Source: Corynebacterium sp.
Lineage (GTDB): Bacteria; Actinomycetota; Actinomycetes; Mycobacteriales; Mycobacteriaceae
NCBI RefSeq assembly: GCF_030532325.1
Contig: NZ_JAUNLS010000005.1
Coordinates: 62,001 to 126,000, forward strand
DNA length: 64,000 nucleotides
Direction: 5' to 3'
The notes under the pieces are model-generated. The model ran no database searches and had not been told where the DNA came from. It worked only from the letters and a program-made list of their open reading frames with translations. Shown here in pieces: positions 8,271 to 17,950 of this stretch. Position numbers and translations under genes: made by a program. The stretch's first letter is position 1; every line of letters begins with the position of its first letter.

Positions 8271-9422
8271 ATGACAACACCGACGAAGAGCACACGCCCG
8301 GGGCGCGTCGAAGGCCTCTTTGTAGATGAGAACTTCACCGTGCGCCGCGGGACCCTGGAGTTCAGCGAGCGCATTGAGCGCGTCGAGGGGAGCGAGGAAT
8401 CGCGGCCACAGCGCCCGGACGAGCTGTTGTGGGTCCCCGGCTTCGTAGACCTCCACAACCACGGCGGCAATGGCGGCGGATTCCCCAACGCGGACTATGA
8501 GCACTGCCTCGCCGCCGCGCGCTTCCACCGCAGCCAGGGAACCACCACGCTGCTAGCCAGTATGGTCTCCGATACCCGCGATGAGCTGTGCTTCCGCGCG
8601 GAGCTGCTGGCGCGGCTGGCCGCCGAGGGTGAGATCGCTGGCATTCATATGGAGGGCCCCTTCATCGCCGCCGACAAGTGTGGTGCGCAGGACCCCAGCC
8701 GCATCGTGCCGGGGGATCCTGACTTCTTCCGCGCGGTCATCAACGCCGCCCAGGGTTACCTGCGCTCTATCACCTTCGCCCCGGAGACGGAGGGTGCGGA
8801 CGAGCTGTTGGGCGTGTGTGCTGAGCACGGCATCATCGCCAGCCTGGGCCACACGGTGGCGGATTACCAGACCACCATGGACGTCATTGCCAAGGCGCGT
8901 GAGCTGGGCGTGACTGTGACCGGCACGCACCTGTTCAACGCCATGCCTTCTCTTCACCATCGCGCCCCCGGGCCGGTGGCGGCGCTGCTCAACGCGGCCG
9001 AGCGCGGGCAGGTGGCCGTGGAGCTCATCGCCGACGGGGTGCATCTTGACGACGCCACCGTGGACCTCGCCTACAGCCCCCACGCGTTCGCGGTCACCGA
9101 CGCCATGGCCGCCGCCGGCATGGCCGACGGCGCCTACGAGCTCGGCCCGCTGGCCGTGACCGTCAGCGGCGGGGTGGCCCGCGTGGGCACCGGCGCCATC
9201 GCCGGCGGCACCTCCACGCTGGCCCAGCAGTTCACCCGCTTCGCCGCCCGCCACGGCGTGGGGCGCGCGGTGGCGTTCACCTCCACCACGGCGGCGGACG
9301 TCATGGGGGAGGAGGGCCTGGGCCGGATTGGCGCTGGCAAGCACGCAAATCTCGTGGGGCTCAACGCCCAGGGCGAGCCGGTGCGCGTCGTGGTGGCCGG
9401 CCGCGAATTCACCAGCAACTAA
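8271..9422 (+). CDS. nagA: N-acetylglucosamine-6-phosphate deacetylase
   Basis: Removes the acetyl group from GlcNAc-6-phosphate to give glucosamine-6-phosphate and acetate. The 383-residue amidohydrolase shows the family pattern: [13 protein letters not shown] (first metal-ligand region, near residue 60), GIHMEGPFI with the catalytic-site Glu, [25 protein letters not shown], and IADGVHLDD followed by the active-site Asp in VTDAMAAAG. It is first in a nagA-nagB-nagE operon; nagB starts 46 bp downstream. Induction by GlcNAc is likely given the operator-like palindrome upstream. The Shine-Dalgarno is weak (AGAAAAGAAC). Confidence 0.95.
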   Translation: MTTPTKSTRPGRVEGLFVDENFTVRRGTLEFSERIERVEGSEESRPQRPDELLWVPGFVDLHNHGGNGGGFPNADYEHCLAAARFHRSQGTTTLLASMVSDTRDELCFRAELLARLAAEGEIAGIHMEGPFIAADKCGAQDPSRIVPGDPDFFRAVINAAQGYLRSITFAPETEGADELLGVCAEHGIIASLGHTVADYQTTMDVIAKARELGVTVTGTHLFNAMPSLHHRAPGPVAALLNAAERGQVAVELIADGVHLDDATVDLAYSPHAFAVTDAMAAAGMADGAYELGPLAVTVSGGVARVGTGAIAGGTSTLAQQFTRFAARHGVGRAVAFTSTTAADVMGEEGLGRIGAGKHANLVGLNAQGEPVRVVVAGREFTSN

Positions 9423-9468
9423 AGCAAGCCTCAAGCAAGCCTTAAGCAGGCAAGGAAGGACACACATC

Positions 9469-10248
9469 ATGGAAATCCTCATCCGCAAGACCCCGAGTGA
9501 CGTGGCCAAGGAGGCCGCGGGCATCTTCGCCCACTACGCCAACGCCGGGGCGACCCTCGGCCTGGCCACGGGATCCACCCCGGTGGCCATGTACCAGGAG
9601 CTCATTGCCCGCCACGAGCGCGGGGAGGTCAGCTTCGCCCGCAGCCGCGCGTTCCTGCTCGACGAGTACGTCGGCCTGGCACGGGAGAACGAGCAGTCCT
9701 ACTACGCCACCATCCGCCGCGAATTCACCAGCCACGTCGACTTCGACGATTCCCTGGTCAAGAGCCCGGACGGCACCGCGGAGCACGCCGGCGAGGCGGC
9801 CGCGGCCTACGACAAGTCCATTCGCGATGCCGGCGGCGTGGACATTCAGCTGCTCGGCATCGGCGCCAACGGCCACGTGGGCTTCAACGAGCCCTCCAGC
9901 TCCCTGCGCTCGCGCACCCGCATCAAGACCCTGCACCCGCAGACCCTGCGCGATAACGCCCGCTTCTTCGAGAGCATGGACGAGGTGCCGCGCCACGTGC
10001 TGACCCAGGGCCTGGGCACCATCAGCGAGGCCCGCCACCTGCTCATGCTGGCAACCGGCACCAACAAGGCGCAGGCCGTTGCCGCCATGGCGGAGGGCCC
10101 GCTCTCGGCGCACTGCCCGGCGTCCATCCTGCAGCTGCACCCGCGGGCCACGGTCATCGTCGACGAGGCCGCCGCCTCCCGCCTGGAGGATCGCGAGTAC
10201 TACCTCTTTGCTGAGCAGCACCGCCCCGAGTGGCAGCTCTTTGGCTAA
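9469..10248 (+). CDS. nagB: glucosamine-6-phosphate deaminase
   Basis: Converts glucosamine-6-phosphate to fructose-6-phosphate and ammonia, joining amino sugars to glycolysis. The 259-residue protein has [15 protein letters not shown] near the N-terminus, [23 protein letters not shown] (catalytic Asp/His region) and [22 protein letters not shown], all diagnostic for NagB. The ATG at 9469 follows a good AAGGAAGGA site; a longer frame back to 9328 would run into nagA. It lies between nagA and nagE in one operon. Confidence 0.96.
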   Translation: MEILIRKTPSDVAKEAAGIFAHYANAGATLGLATGSTPVAMYQELIARHERGEVSFARSRAFLLDEYVGLARENEQSYYATIRREFTSHVDFDDSLVKSPDGTAEHAGEAAAAYDKSIRDAGGVDIQLLGIGANGHVGFNEPSSSLRSRTRIKTLHPQTLRDNARFFESMDEVPRHVLTQGLGTISEARHLLMLATGTNKAQAVAAMAEGPLSAHCPASILQLHPRATVIVDEAAASRLEDREYYLFAEQHRPEWQLFG

Positions 10249-10298
10249 TACCCCTGTTTCCCTATCGAACCCGTTCTCTTCTCCGAAAGGACTCCACC

Positions 10299-12473
10299 AT
10301 GAAAATGAACGTCATGGGCCCGCTGCAGCGGCTGGGAAAGGCGCTCATGGGCGCCGTCGCAGTCCTGCCCGTTGCCGCCATTCTCAGCGGCGTGGGTTAC
10401 TGGATTGCCCGCACTGCCGGCGACGATAACTTCATCGCGCAAATCCTCATCAGCTCAGGTGGCGCCGTTCTGGATAACCTGGGCTGGATCTTCGCCATCG
10501 CCATCGCCTTTGGCCTGGCCAAGGACTCCAACGGCGCGGCCGCTCTCTCTGGTTTCTTGGCCTTTGCCACCTTTGTCAAGCTCCTGGGCCCCGACGCCGT
10601 CGCGGTGTACAAGGGCATTGAGGACCCCACGGCGCTGACTGGCGACGCCGCCCTCGAGTGGGCCTCCCAGGGCTGGAACGCCGTGGGCGGCGGCAACGTG
10701 CTTTTTGGCATCCTGGCCGGCGTGCTCGCGGCGTGGGCGTATAACCGCTTCCACACCACTAAGCTGCCGGACTTCCTGGCCTTCTTCTCCGGCCGCCGCG
10801 CGGTGCCGATCATCACCGCTTTTGTGGCCATCGCTGTCTCCGGCGTGATGTACTTCCTGTGGCCGTTCATCTACAACGTCCTGTTTAACTTCGGTGACTC
10901 CATCCAGGGCCTGGGTGCTCTCGGCGCCGGCATCTACGGCGTGTTCAACCGCCTGCTCATCCCGACCGGCCTGCACCACGCCCTGAACTCCATCTTCTGG
11001 TTCGATGTGATTGGCATTAATGACATCGGCAACTTCCAGTCCGGGCAGGCCACTATCGACGCCGCCGCGGCGGCCACCTCGGCCGCGGACTGCCCCGGCG
11101 TGTGGGCCGACGGCCAGTGCTCCGTCAAGGGCGTGGTGGGCCAGTACCAGGCCGGCTTCTTCCCGGTCATGATGTTCGGCCTGCCCGGCGCCGCGCTGGC
11201 CATGTACCTGCGCGCGGATAAGAAGCGCCGCAAGGTCGTCGGCTCCCTCATGGCTGCTGGCGCCCTGGCCTCCTTCTTCACTGGCGTGACCGAGCCGCTG
11301 GAGTTCTCCTTCATGTTCGTCGCCCCGCTGCTCTACGTGGTGCACGCGCTGCTCATGGGCCTGTCGGTGTTTATCGCCTCCGCGATGGAGTGGACCGCGG
11401 GCTTCGGCTTCTCCGCCGGCTTTGTGGACATGGTGCTCTCCTCCGGCAACCCCTTGGCCAACAAGTGGTACATGCTGCTGGTCATGGGCGTGGTCTTCTT
11501 CGTGCTCTACTTTGTCATCTTCTACTTCCTCATCGGCTGGCTGAACCTGAAGACCCCGGGCCGCGAGGACGATCTCGATGACGCTGACGCTGGCGCCGAA
11601 GTTGACGACGCCGACGAGCTCAGCGGGGACAGCAAGACCGCGGCCCAAGCCGCCCGCATTATTGAGGGCCTGGGCGGTAAGGAGAACATCGATTCTCTGG
11701 ATTACTGCACCACCCGCTTGCGCGTGGGCGTGAAGGACCGCGCGGTGGTCAACGACGCCACCATCAAGCGCGCCGGCATCGCCGGGGTCATCCACCCGGA
11801 TAGCAAGAGCGTTCAGGTCATCGTGGGCCCGGCCGTGCAGTTCATGTACGACGAAGTCAGCCACCAGCTGCGCCACGGTTCCCCGGTGCTCAGCGGCGCG
11901 AAGGCCAGTGGCGCGGACACCGCCGGTGCGGCGACCAGTGGTGCGGCCGCGGGCGCAGCTGCGGCGGCGCCGGCGGCAAGAGGGGCGTCAGCAAGCGAGG
12001 CGCCAGGTGTGCTCGAGGTGCGCGCGCCTTTCGAGGGTACCGTCGTGGACCTTTCCCAGGTGCCTGACCCGACCTTTGCCGAGCGCATGGTGGGTGACGG
12101 CTTTGCCGTCGAGCCGCCGGCGACGGATGTCTTCGATGTCTGCGCGCCGGCCAACGGCACCATCACCATGGTGTTCAAGACCCGCCACGCCTTCGGCATG
12201 AAGACCGATGAGGGCGTTGACCTGCTCGTGCACATCGGCCTGGACACCGTGAACCTGAAGGGCGAGGGCTTCACCGCCTTGGCCACCAAGGGGGATAGGG
12301 TCAGCGCCGGTACCCCGATCATCGCGGTGGACGCCGCGGATCTGCGGGCCAAGGGCATCAACCTCATCACCCCGGTGGTGTGCCCCACGCCGCAGCAGGT
12401 GGACTCGGTGGAGCTTGTCCAACAGGGCAGCGCTGCGCTTGGCAGCGTCGCCGCGCGCTTCCACCGCGCCTAG
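10299..12473 (+). CDS. nagE: PTS N-acetylglucosamine transporter, EIICBA fusion
   Basis: Imports GlcNAc and phosphorylates it to GlcNAc-6-P using phosphoenolpyruvate through HPr. Domain order in 724 residues: EIIC membrane domain (about 1-425, with LIPTGLHHALNSIFWFD and GVTEPLEFSFMF), an acidic linker, EIIB (about 445-530, phospho-Cys in LDYCTTRLRV), an Ala-rich linker, then EIIA (about 570-720, phospho-His in LLVHIGLDTV). The IIA domain is the glucose type. ATG at 10299 is preceded by GAAAGG; the more upstream start would overlap nagB. C. glutamicum ATCC 13032 lacks a dedicated nagE, so this marks a different ecological repertoire. The last 4 bp overlap the convergent acyl-CoA synthetase-like gene. 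Confidence 0.95.
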   Translation: MKMNVMGPLQRLGKALMGAVAVLPVAAILSGVGYWIARTAGDDNFIAQILISSGGAVLDNLGWIFAIAIAFGLAKDSNGAAALSGFLAFATFVKLLGPDAVAVYKGIEDPTALTGDAALEWASQGWNAVGGGNVLFGILAGVLAAWAYNRFHTTKLPDFLAFFSGRRAVPIITAFVAIAVSGVMYFLWPFIYNVLFNFGDSIQGLGALGAGIYGVFNRLLIPTGLHHALNSIFWFDVIGINDIGNFQSGQATIDAAAAATSAADCPGVWADGQCSVKGVVGQYQAGFFPVMMFGLPGAALAMYLRADKKRRKVVGSLMAAGALASFFTGVTEPLEFSFMFVAPLLYVVHALLMGLSVFIASAMEWTAGFGFSAGFVDMVLSSGNPLANKWYMLLVMGVVFFVLYFVIFYFLIGWLNLKTPGREDDLDDADAGAEVDDADELSGDSKTAAQAARIIEGLGGKENIDSLDYCTTRLRVGVKDRAVVNDATIKRAGIAGVIHPDSKSVQVIVGPAVQFMYDEVSHQLRHGSPVLSGAKASGADTAGAATSGAAAGAAAAAPAARGASASEAPGVLEVRAPFEGTVVDLSQVPDPTFAERMVGDGFAVEPPATDVFDVCAPANGTITMVFKTRHAFGMKTDEGVDLLVHIGLDTVNLKGEGFTALATKGDRVSAGTPIIAVDAADLRAKGINLITPVVCPTPQQVDSVELVQQGSAALGSVAARFHRA

Positions 12474-14137
12474 TGCTTGAGCAGACGCGGCACCACCTTG
12501 CCGGTGGCGTTGCGCGGCAAGCTCTCTAGAAAGTGCACGTCGCGCGGCACGGAGTGGTCCGCGAGGTTATCGCGGACCCAGTCGCGGATGGACTCGGCCG
12601 TGACGGCCTTACCCAGCGCATCGCGGGTGGTAACAGCCCACACCGCGATGCGCTGAAATGTATCGGCGTCCTCCACGCCGCCGGCGTGCACCTCGGCGAT
12701 GCCGGGCATGGCCTCGAGGACCTCCGTGACCGACTGTGGGTGCACGTTCTCCCCGCCCACGATAATCATGTCGTCGGCGCGCCCCACCACGTGCAGGTAA
12801 TCCTCGCCGTCGATGTAGCCCAGGTCTCCGATGGAGATGAGGCCATCGACCTTGTTGAGGGGGATGTTCGGGTTGGTGTAGCCGATGAGCGCGGTGGAGT
12901 TGGTGAGGTAGATTTCGCCCACCTGCCCGCGCGGGACCTCGTGGCCCTCCTTGTCCAGGATGCGCAGCTTGGTGCCCGAGGCGATCTTGCCGCCGATGGT
13001 GGGGTCCTTGGCCACCTCTTGCATGGTGGCCGTCGAGGCCAGCGCGAGCTCCGTGGAGCCGTAGACATTGCACAGGATGGGGCCGAAGCGTCCGTTGGTC
13101 TCCTCGACGATCTGCGGGGTCAGCGCGTGGCCCGCGGAGGCGATGAAGGTGAGTGAGGAGGTGTCGAAGCGCCCGTGAGGATCGGCCTCGACCATCTGGC
13201 GGAAGAAGACGGGGGAGGAAAGCAAGCCGTCGAGACGGTAGCGCTGGATATCGTCGAGGGCGAGCTCGGGGTCAAAGTCGCGCCGGGTGACAATGGTGTT
13301 GCGTAGCGCCAACGCGATGTTGACGCAGGCCCAGCCCCAGGTGTGGAAGATGGACGCGGTGAGCTGCACGCGCTGGTTGGCGCGCCAGGGGATAGTGCCC
13401 ACGATGGAGGCGAGCACCACCGGGAAGGTGGGTTCAGGCCGCATGATGCCCTTGGGAATCCCCGTGGTGCCGGAGGACATGAGCACGATGTTGCCGTGCT
13501 TGGGGGCGTGCGGCAGCTTGTCCGTGCCGTGGGTGTCCATGATGATCTGCGCCAGGGTGGCTAGCTCGCGGCCGGTGACCTGGCGGGCGTATTCGCCTTG
13601 GGTGCCGGGGGCGTCCTCGCGGACGTGGCCGAGGATGACGGTGATGGCGTCGAGGTCGGCGGGGTCCACGCGGTCGATGAACTCGTCGTCGATGACAAGC
13701 ACGTTGATGTCATTTTCCTTGATGCAGCCGGCCAGCTGCTCCGGGGAGGAGCCCACGTTGAGCAGGAAGATGTGCGCGCCGGCGTAGCCCTTCGCGCCCA
13801 GCGGCAGGATGATTCCGCGGCCGTTGCGGGCCATGACACCCAGGCGGATCTCCGGCAGGTCGAGCCCGCGTAGGTACTGCGCGAAGGCCCGCGCTTGGTT
13901 GCGCAGTTGGCGGTAGGTGAGGGCGCCGTCGTCGTCGATAAGCGCCAGGCGTTCCGGGCGGGTGAGGTAGCCCTGCTCAATCTCGCGGGCGGTGGTGAAG
14001 CGGTAGCGGGCCAGCACCGGCAAGGTCTGTGCCAGGGCGCGGGGGCCTCCCTCGGTGCTGATGATGCCGGAGCGGAAGAGGCAGGGCACGAAGCGCGCGA
14101 GCGCGCCGGCGTGGAAGCTTAAGTCAGAAAGGTGCAC
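12470..14137 (-). CDS. AMP-binding acyl-CoA synthetase / acyl-AMP ligase-like protein
   Basis: ANL-superfamily adenylating enzyme, probably activating a fatty or other carboxylic acid to an acyl-AMP and then acyl-CoA. In 555 residues: P-loop-like LMSSGTTGIPKG near residue 220, YGSTELALAS (A5), ISIGDLGYIDGEDYLHVVGRADDMI (A7-A8 region) and the C-terminal catalytic lysine context LPRNATGKVVPRLL. The N-terminal 40 residues are a lead-in common in actinobacterial FadD-type proteins. It stands alone on the minus strand between nagE and the SGNH hydrolase. Family is secure; substrate and the choice between CoA ligase and AMP ligase are not. Confidence 0.88.
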   Translation of the reverse strand: MHLSDLSFHAGALARFVPCLFRSGIISTEGGPRALAQTLPVLARYRFTTAREIEQGYLTRPERLALIDDDGALTYRQLRNQARAFAQYLRGLDLPEIRLGVMARNGRGIILPLGAKGYAGAHIFLLNVGSSPEQLAGCIKENDINVLVIDDEFIDRVDPADLDAITVILGHVREDAPGTQGEYARQVTGRELATLAQIIMDTHGTDKLPHAPKHGNIVLMSSGTTGIPKGIMRPEPTFPVVLASIVGTIPWRANQRVQLTASIFHTWGWACVNIALALRNTIVTRRDFDPELALDDIQRYRLDGLLSSPVFFRQMVEADPHGRFDTSSLTFIASAGHALTPQIVEETNGRFGPILCNVYGSTELALASTATMQEVAKDPTIGGKIASGTKLRILDKEGHEVPRGQVGEIYLTNSTALIGYTNPNIPLNKVDGLISIGDLGYIDGEDYLHVVGRADDMIIVGGENVHPQSVTEVLEAMPGIAEVHAGGVEDADTFQRIAVWAVTTRDALGKAVTAESIRDWVRDNLADHSVPRDVHFLESLPRNATGKVVPRLLKH

Positions 14138-14235
14138 GGGTATTCCTCAGGCATCGGTGGCAGGGACAGGGCGGCAGGGCCGGGGTGGCAGGGTCAGGAG
14201 CGCAGAACTAACACGGCATGTTGCTGGTGTTGCGG

Positions 14236-14263
14236 TTGTGACGGGCCTCTACTGTAGTATATT
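14236..14263 (+). promoter_or_regulatory. possible promoter upstream of the SGNH hydrolase
   Basis: TTGTGA (14236-14241) and TATATT (14258-14263) are separated by 16 bp inside the 290-bp gap between two divergent genes. A transcript from here would have a leader of about 160 nt before the ATG at 14429. Read by eye. Confidence 0.35.
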
Positions 14264-14428
14264 TTTGGCAGGGAACGCATTTGGCGCGCCCTGAGCATGA
14301 AGAAGCTTTAAGATTCTAGAGGATTCTACCCCTAACCCCTAAACACCCTATTCTTGAAAGTTGGCCTCAACCCTATGAGACGTCCCGTTGACCCGTCCGT
14401 GCGGTGTGGCATAGAGAGGAAGTCAATA

Positions 14429-15238
14429 ATGAAGCTTGTACGTCGAGTCGCCGCCGTGTGTATGGCCCTGGCACTCGGTGCCGGTATCGCGCCGCACGCC
14501 GCGGCTGCGGAGCGCAACGTGGTGGCTTTCGGTGATTCCGTCCTGGCAGACCCGCAGTTGGATCAGTACCTGGTGGCCCGCATGAGTTCTGAGAACAAGG
14601 CCCCGGGCCTCAACTGCCCGTCCGGCTTCAACTACGCCAAGCGCCTCGGCGCCAAGCTGGGCATGCCGGTGGATGATTTCTCCTGTTCCGGCGCGGTGAC
14701 CATGTCCGTGGGCCCGAAGATCCAGGTGCAGGTGGAAGATGCCATCAACCGCGGCAAGCTCACCCCGGATACCCAGCGCGTCATCTTCGCGGCGGGTTTC
14801 AATGACACCTATAACAACGGCAAGCTTTCTGACGCCGACCTGCGCGCCCGCTGGGTGGGCGCCACCGCGCCGATCATCCACAAGATTCGCCAGGCCGCGC
14901 CGAACGCCCGCATCCAGATCGTCGGCTACCCCACCATCGGCAGCGGTGACCGCTACTGCCTGCTGCACTTTGGCCAGTCCCCGGCGGATGCCACCTACCT
15001 GCCGCAGGTGCAGCGCTACGAGAACGTTGCCCAGTGGATGCAGGTGGATCTGGCCAACGCCACCGGCGTGGAGTTTGTGGACATGAAGCCGGCGACCACC
15101 TACAACGGCATGTGCGCCAACGCGGATAAGCGCATGTGGGCGGGCCTGGTGGACTTCACCGCTGGCCCGGGCAACCTGCCGCTGCACCTCAACGCCCGCG
15201 GCCAGGAGCACGTGGCCAACGTTCTGGCCGGCTCCTAA
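14429..15238 (+). CDS. secreted SGNH/GDSL-family esterase
   Basis: Exported hydrolase, 269 residues, with a signal peptide (KLVRR then a hydrophobic core, cleavage likely after HAAAA near residue 28). The SGNH blocks are visible: [10 protein letters not shown] with the nucleophilic Ser, and GFNDTYN for the block III Asn. The catalytic His is in [12 protein letters not shown]. As in several actinobacterial secreted SGNH esterases, the usual Asp two or three residues before the His is absent. Start ATG at 14429 follows AGAGAGGA; a longer frame from 14354 would destroy the signal peptide. Substrate unknown (cell-wall or host lipid esters are possible). Confidence 0.87.
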   Translation: MKLVRRVAAVCMALALGAGIAPHAAAAERNVVAFGDSVLADPQLDQYLVARMSSENKAPGLNCPSGFNYAKRLGAKLGMPVDDFSCSGAVTMSVGPKIQVQVEDAINRGKLTPDTQRVIFAAGFNDTYNNGKLSDADLRARWVGATAPIIHKIRQAAPNARIQIVGYPTIGSGDRYCLLHFGQSPADATYLPQVQRYENVAQWMQVDLANATGVEFVDMKPATTYNGMCANADKRMWAGLVDFTAGPGNLPLHLNARGQEHVANVLAGS

Positions 15239-15294
15239 GTCCGCGGCGAGGCACCCGGGGGAACCTGCCGGGGGAACTGTGTACCCTCGGGCCT

Positions 15295-16431
15295 ATGGCT
15301 AATGAAAACGTTAATGAAAATAAATCTCAGGTAGTTCAGGGGGTCATCGCCCGCGCGAAGGGCGCTCCCGTGGAGACTGTCAACATTGTGGTGCCCGCCC
15401 CGGGTGAGCACGACGTCGTCGTCAAGATCCAGGCCTGCGGTGTGTGCCACACGGACCTGGCCTACCGCGATGGTGATATCGAGGACGCCTTCCCCTTCCT
15501 GCTCGGCCACGAGTCCGCTGGTGTGGTGGAGTCCGTGGGCTCGGCCGTCACCCACGTGCAGCCCGGTGACTTCGTGGTGCTCAACTGGCGCGCCGTGTGC
15601 GGCGAGTGCCGCGCCTGCAAGCGCGGCGAGCCCAAGTACTGCTTCAACACCCACAACGCCTCCCAAAAGATGACGCTGGCCGAGGGTGACTCAGACGCTG
15701 GTGCCGAGCTCACCCCGGCGCTGGGCATCGGCTCCTTCGCGGAGAAGACCCTCGTCCACGAGGGCCAGTGCACCAAGGTCAACGCCGAGGCTGACCCGGC
15801 CGCCGCCGGTCTGCTGGGCTGCGGCATCATGGCCGGCCTGGGCGCGGCCGTCAACACCGCCGACATCAAGCGCGGCGAGTCCGTGGCCGTCTTTGGCTGC
15901 GGCGGCGTGGGCATGGCCGCGGTGGCCGGTGCCGTGCTGGCCGGGGCTTCCAAGGTCATCGCCGTGGACCTTGACCCGGAGAAGCTGGAGTTGGCCAAGA
16001 AGTTCAGCGCCACACACATCATCGAGGGCGCCGGCAAGTCTGAGGAGGAGGTCATCGAGGCCGTCCGCGAGCTCACCGAGGGCTTTGGCACCGACGTCAC
16101 CATCGACGCCGTGGGCATTCCCGCCACCACCCGCCAGGCCTTCTACTCCCGCGACCTGGCCGGCCGCATGGTCATGGTGGGCGTGCCCAACCTCACGGAC
16201 CGCTTCGACATCCCGGCCATCGACTTCTTCAGCCGCGGCGGCTCGCTCAAGTCCTCCTGGTACGGCGACTGCCTGCCGGAGCGCGATTTCCCCATGTACG
16301 TCGACCTCTCCCTGCAGGGGCGCTTCCCGCTGCAGGACTTCGTCACCGAGCGCATCGGCCTCGGCGACGTCGAAGAGGCCTTCGCTACCATGAAGGCCGG
16401 CAAGGTTCTCCGATCCGTAGTGGAGCTCTAA
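15295..16431 (+). CDS. mscR: S-(hydroxymethyl)mycothiol dehydrogenase (Zn alcohol dehydrogenase family)
   Basis: Oxidises the formaldehyde-mycothiol adduct (and can reduce S-nitrosomycothiol) with NAD. The 378-residue MDR protein has the catalytic zinc region [22 protein letters not shown], the structural zinc cysteines in [15 protein letters not shown], and the Rossmann motif [12 protein letters not shown] near residue 200. It is followed with no gap by a metallo-beta-lactamase-fold hydrolase, the same pairing as adhE and its neighbour in C. glutamicum, which supports the mycothiol assignment over a generic alcohol dehydrogenase. The ATG at 15295 fits the family length; a longer frame from 15136 runs back into the esterase. 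Confidence 0.88.
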   Translation: MANENVNENKSQVVQGVIARAKGAPVETVNIVVPAPGEHDVVVKIQACGVCHTDLAYRDGDIEDAFPFLLGHESAGVVESVGSAVTHVQPGDFVVLNWRAVCGECRACKRGEPKYCFNTHNASQKMTLAEGDSDAGAELTPALGIGSFAEKTLVHEGQCTKVNAEADPAAAGLLGCGIMAGLGAAVNTADIKRGESVAVFGCGGVGMAAVAGAVLAGASKVIAVDLDPEKLELAKKFSATHIIEGAGKSEEEVIEAVRELTEGFGTDVTIDAVGIPATTRQAFYSRDLAGRMVMVGVPNLTDRFDIPAIDFFSRGGSLKSSWYGDCLPERDFPMYVDLSLQGRFPLQDFVTERIGLGDVEEAFATMKAGKVLRSVVEL

Positions 16432-17067
16432 ATGATCATCGATACCTTTGTGACCTCAGGAAAGTTCCGCCTTGATGGCGGGGAGTGGGATGTGGACAAC
16501 AATGTCTACATCGTGGCGGCCGGCAGCGCGGAAAGTGACGCCGAGTGCTACATCATCGACCCCTCCCACGACGCCGAGCGCGTCTACGAGGAGGTGGGCA
16601 AGCGTACCGTCAAGGGCGTGATCCTCACCCACGCGCACAACGATCACTGCGAGCTGGCCCCGCAGGTGGCCGAGCACTACGGTGTGTCCGTCTACCTTCA
16701 CCCGGATGATCGTCCGCTGTGGGAGGAGACCCACGCCGAGGCGGAGTTCGTCCCGCTGGAGGATAACCAGCGCTTCACCGTGGGCGACGGCGACCTCGTG
16801 GTCTTCCACACCCCGGGCCACTCGCCGGGCTGCGTGGTGCTCTACCTCGCCGGCGAGTCCACGCTGCTCTCGGGCGATACCCTCTTCAACGGCGGGCCGG
16901 GTGCGACGGGGCGCAAGTACTCGGACTTCGACGTCATCATCGAGTCCCTGCGCAACCGCGTGCTCAACCTGCCGCCGGAGACCCGCGTGCTGCCCGGTCA
17001 CGGGGACGCCACCACCATCGAGGCGGAGGCGGCGCGCATCGACGAGTACGTCGCGCGTGGCTACTAA
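16432..17067 (+). CDS. MBL-fold metallo-hydrolase, probably in mycothiol-dependent formaldehyde detoxification
   Basis: A 211-residue glyoxalase-II-like hydrolase with the metal-binding THAHNDHCE motif near residue 65, HTPGHSPGCVVLY, SGDTLFNGGPGATGR and LPGHGDATT. Its ATG directly follows the stop of the dehydrogenase (TAA-ATG with no spacer), so the two are translationally coupled. By context it may hydrolyse the S-formylmycothiol product; this is inference, since the family is broad. The 3' end overlaps the convergent ccdA by 4 bp. Confidence 0.88.
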   Translation: MIIDTFVTSGKFRLDGGEWDVDNNVYIVAAGSAESDAECYIIDPSHDAERVYEEVGKRTVKGVILTHAHNDHCELAPQVAEHYGVSVYLHPDDRPLWEETHAEAEFVPLEDNQRFTVGDGDLVVFHTPGHSPGCVVLYLAGESTLLSGDTLFNGGPGATGRKYSDFDVIIESLRNRVLNLPPETRVLPGHGDATTIEAEAARIDEYVARGY

Positions 17068-17861
17068 CGCGCCTCGGTGCGCGCAGCCTTGATACCCACG
17101 CCGACGGTCGCCGCCAGCGAGAGCGCAAACCACACCCAGGCGTCGTGGATGCCCTCGCTGAAGCGGCGCACCTGATCCTGCAGGGCAAACTGGGCATCGG
17201 TGTCCAGGGCCGTGGGCAGGGCGGCGGTGCCGTTACTCAGGATGAACAGCACGCCGATCACCACGAAGAGCAGCCCCGAGAGCACCGAGATGGAGTTGGT
17301 GCGCAGCGGCCCGAGGCTGAGCTCGCGCCCGCGCAACCAGCGCCAAGAGCCGACGTCGAAGCGGTCCCACACCAGCGCCAGCACGAAGAGCGGCGCGGCC
17401 ATGCCCAGCGCGTAGACCACCATGATGAGCGCGCCGTAGCCCGCTGAGCCGGAGGCGGCGGCCGTCGTCAGCACCGCACCCAAAAGCGGGCCGGCACAGA
17501 ATCCGGCGAAGCCATACACCGCTCCCAGCAGGAATACGCGCCCGCGGGCCTTGCCGCTCGCGGCGGCCATGCCAGGGATGCGGAAGCCGCCGCCGAGCGC
17601 GGTATACACGCCCAGGGCGATGATGATCCAGCCGGCCACGTGGATGACCTGGTCCCGGTACTGCGCAAAGAACGCCGCCAGGCCGGTGCCGATGGGCACC
17701 AGGGTCACGCACAGCCCCAGGAAGAAGAGCAGCGTCTTGCCCACCAGCTGCCGGGTGGAGGTAAAGGCGTAGGCAAAAAACGCGGGCACCAACAGCGCCG
17801 AGCACGGGCTGATGAGGGTGAGCACGCCCGCGAAGAACGCACCGACGATACCGATACTCAC
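17064..17861 (-). CDS. ccdA: CcdA-family thiol:disulfide interchange membrane protein
   Basis: Carries reducing equivalents across the membrane to extracytoplasmic thiol proteins. The 265-residue protein has six or more hydrophobic segments, with the two redox cysteines in LISPCSALLVPAFF (first helix) and GFCAGPLLGAV (fourth helix). It starts with GTG at 17861, overlapping the stop of a 30-residue membrane peptide ORF by 4 bp (GTGA). That ORF in turn overlaps the end of the DsbA-like gene, so all three are coupled in a dsbA-sORF-ccdA operon. Confidence 0.88.
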   Translation of the reverse strand: MSIGIVGAFFAGVLTLISPCSALLVPAFFAYAFTSTRQLVGKTLLFFLGLCVTLVPIGTGLAAFFAQYRDQVIHVAGWIIIALGVYTALGGGFRIPGMAAASGKARGRVFLLGAVYGFAGFCAGPLLGAVLTTAAASGSAGYGALIMVVYALGMAAPLFVLALVWDRFDVGSWRWLRGRELSLGPLRTNSISVLSGLLFVVIGVLFILSNGTAALPTALDTDAQFALQDQVRRFSEGIHDAWVWFALSLAATVGVGIKAARTEAR

Positions 17862-17950
17862 AGGCTCACCCCCAGTGCGTACCCGCCGAGTAGCGCGGTG
17901 AGGATGACGAGGCCCACGAAGATCCAGACGATGAGCGGCGGCTTAGGCAT
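17858..17950 (-). CDS. 30-residue single-span membrane peptide coupled to dsbA and ccdA
   Basis: A short open frame: ATG at 17950-17948, TGA at 17860-17858. The peptide begins MPKPPLIVWIF and is one hydrophobic helix (about residues 6-28) with a short basic N-terminus. It overlaps the dsbA stop by 8 bp and shares a 4-bp GTGA overlap with the ccdA start. Without it there would be an 81-bp gap in an otherwise tight operon. Such a nested arrangement strongly suggests it is translated; it may be a small subunit or stabiliser of CcdA. Function not known. Confidence 0.65.
   Translation of the reverse strand: MPKPPLIVWIFVGLVILTALLGGYALGVSL

Noticed and set aside
10455..11876. 473-residue frame opposite nagE
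   Set aside because: Shadow frame made of Glu/His/Ala/Gly runs; the plus strand clearly encodes the PTS protein.
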